DNA from: JAEUNX01 sp034004685 | Lineage (GTDB): Bacteria > Pseudomonadota > Gammaproteobacteria > Burkholderiales > Rhodocyclaceae | Direction: 5' to 3' | DNA: 6,159 nt | Assembly: GCA_034004685.1 (NCBI GenBank) | Contig: JAVEWG010000077.1 | Location: 1 to 6,159 of the forward strand | Shown: one piece after another, positions 5,684 through 6,159 of the stretch | Numbering within the stretch: position 1 is the stretch's first letter | Layout: the number at the start of each line of letters is the position of its first letter | Program-made: the position numbers and the translations under genes | Notes under the pieces: generated by a model | Told to the model about the DNA's origin: nothing | The model's database searches: none | The model's input: only the letters and a program-made list of their open reading frames with translations

Positions 5684-6159
5684 ATGCAAACCCTTAGGTT
5701 TCTGATGGCTGGCGCCCTGGCCCTGGCCTTCGCCGGCACGGTCAGCGCCGCCCCCGCCCGGCAGGACGCGGCCCATGAGCACCAGCACGAACCCACCGCC
5801 GGGGCGGCGACCCTGCACCTCAATGCCGGCAAAAAATGGGAAACCGATGCCCCCCTGCGCCAGGCCATGGGCAACATTCGCCAGGCCATGGCGGCATCCC
5901 TGCCCGGGATCCACGAAAACCGCCTGTCGGCCAAGGGCTATGGCCAGCTGGCCCGGAAACTGGAAGGGGAAGTGGGCAGCATCGTCGCCCACTGCAAGCT
6001 CGAGCCCCAGGCGGACCGGCAGCTGCACCTGATCCTCAGCCAGTTGCTGGAAGGCACCCAGGGGATGGCCAGCAGGACCGACAGCGCCAAGCGCCAGGCG
6101 GGCGCGGTGCGGGTCATCGGCGCCCTGGAGAAGTACGCGACCTACTTCGATGATGGGGG
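5684..6159 (+). CDS. His-rich secreted protein of unknown function (3'-truncated)
   Basis: I translated this frame by hand: it is open from the ATG at 5684 to the window end (158 complete codons), so the C-terminus is missing. A signal peptide ends near VSA-22. It is followed by a His-rich stretch, HEHQHE (31-36), suggestive of copper or other metal binding. The body is predicted to be mostly helical: LHLNAGKKWETDAPLRQAMGNIRQAM (44-69), then GYGQLARKLEGEVGSIVAHCKLEPQADRQLHLILSQLLEG, with a single Cys104 next to His103. I recall related small proteins in denitrifying proteobacteria carrying the label DnrO, but I hold that only weakly. An AAGGAAAA ribosome site lies just upstream. It follows the preceding small gene by 67 bases in the same direction, and its periplasmic, metal-binding look matches its neighbours. 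Confidence 0.8.
   Translation, partial: MQTLRFLMAGALALAFAGTVSAAPARQDAAHEHQHEPTAGAATLHLNAGKKWETDAPLRQAMGNIRQAMAASLPGIHENRLSAKGYGQLARKLEGEVGSIVAHCKLEPQADRQLHLILSQLLEGTQGMASRTDSAKRQAGAVRVIGALEKYATYFDDG

Overview
This window is GC-rich, densely packed DNA from a Gram-negative bacterium, most likely a betaproteobacterium (Rhodocyclales-like). That placement rests on codon use, the PhoP/PhoQ-type two-component pair and the c-type cytochrome set, and it is an inference rather than a match to a known genome. No RNA genes, insertion sequences or CRISPR arrays were seen. Almost every protein except the response regulator is exported or membrane-bound. The theme is regulated electron transfer from an inner-membrane flavocytochrome to periplasmic haem proteins.

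Left arm (minus strand, 2272 down to 1): a tightly coupled three-gene operon. It encodes a periplasmic PepSY-domain protein, an OmpR/PhoP-class response regulator (1-bp overlap with the PepSY gene) and a PhoQ-type sensor histidine kinase (4-bp ATGA overlap). The kinase runs off the window within its ATP-binding domain.

Centre (2273-2413): a divergent control region. It holds a perfectly spaced four-half-site element, TGAA-N7-TGAA-N7-TTCA-N7-TTCA, with every half-site 11 bp apart and exact dyad symmetry. Outward-facing -10-like hexamers lie exactly 12 bp beyond each outer half-site. The same element, sharing an 18-bp identical block, recurs at 3373-3409 upstream of the second PepSY gene. It is very probably the binding site of the response regulator encoded here.

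Right arm (plus strand, 2414 to the end): an SHP-type monohaem cytochrome c (DUF1924 family; conserved Asn beside a disulphide pair) and its usual partner, a DHC-type dihaem cytochrome c. After the second operator come a PepSY-domain periplasmic protein and, past a strong hairpin, a ferric-reductase-like flavocytochrome b (two-haem transmembrane core, FAD and NAD(P)H domains). A small secreted two-cysteine protein of unknown function follows, and then a His-rich secreted protein cut by the window end.

Working model (inference): the kinase senses a periplasmic condition, and the regulator activates both its own operon and the right arm. NAD(P)H electrons pass through FAD and two b-haems to DHC and then SHP, which in characterised relatives binds small ligands such as O2 or NO. 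The PepSY proteins may modulate the sensor or the reductase. The ligand sensed and the physiological substrate cannot be read from the sequence.
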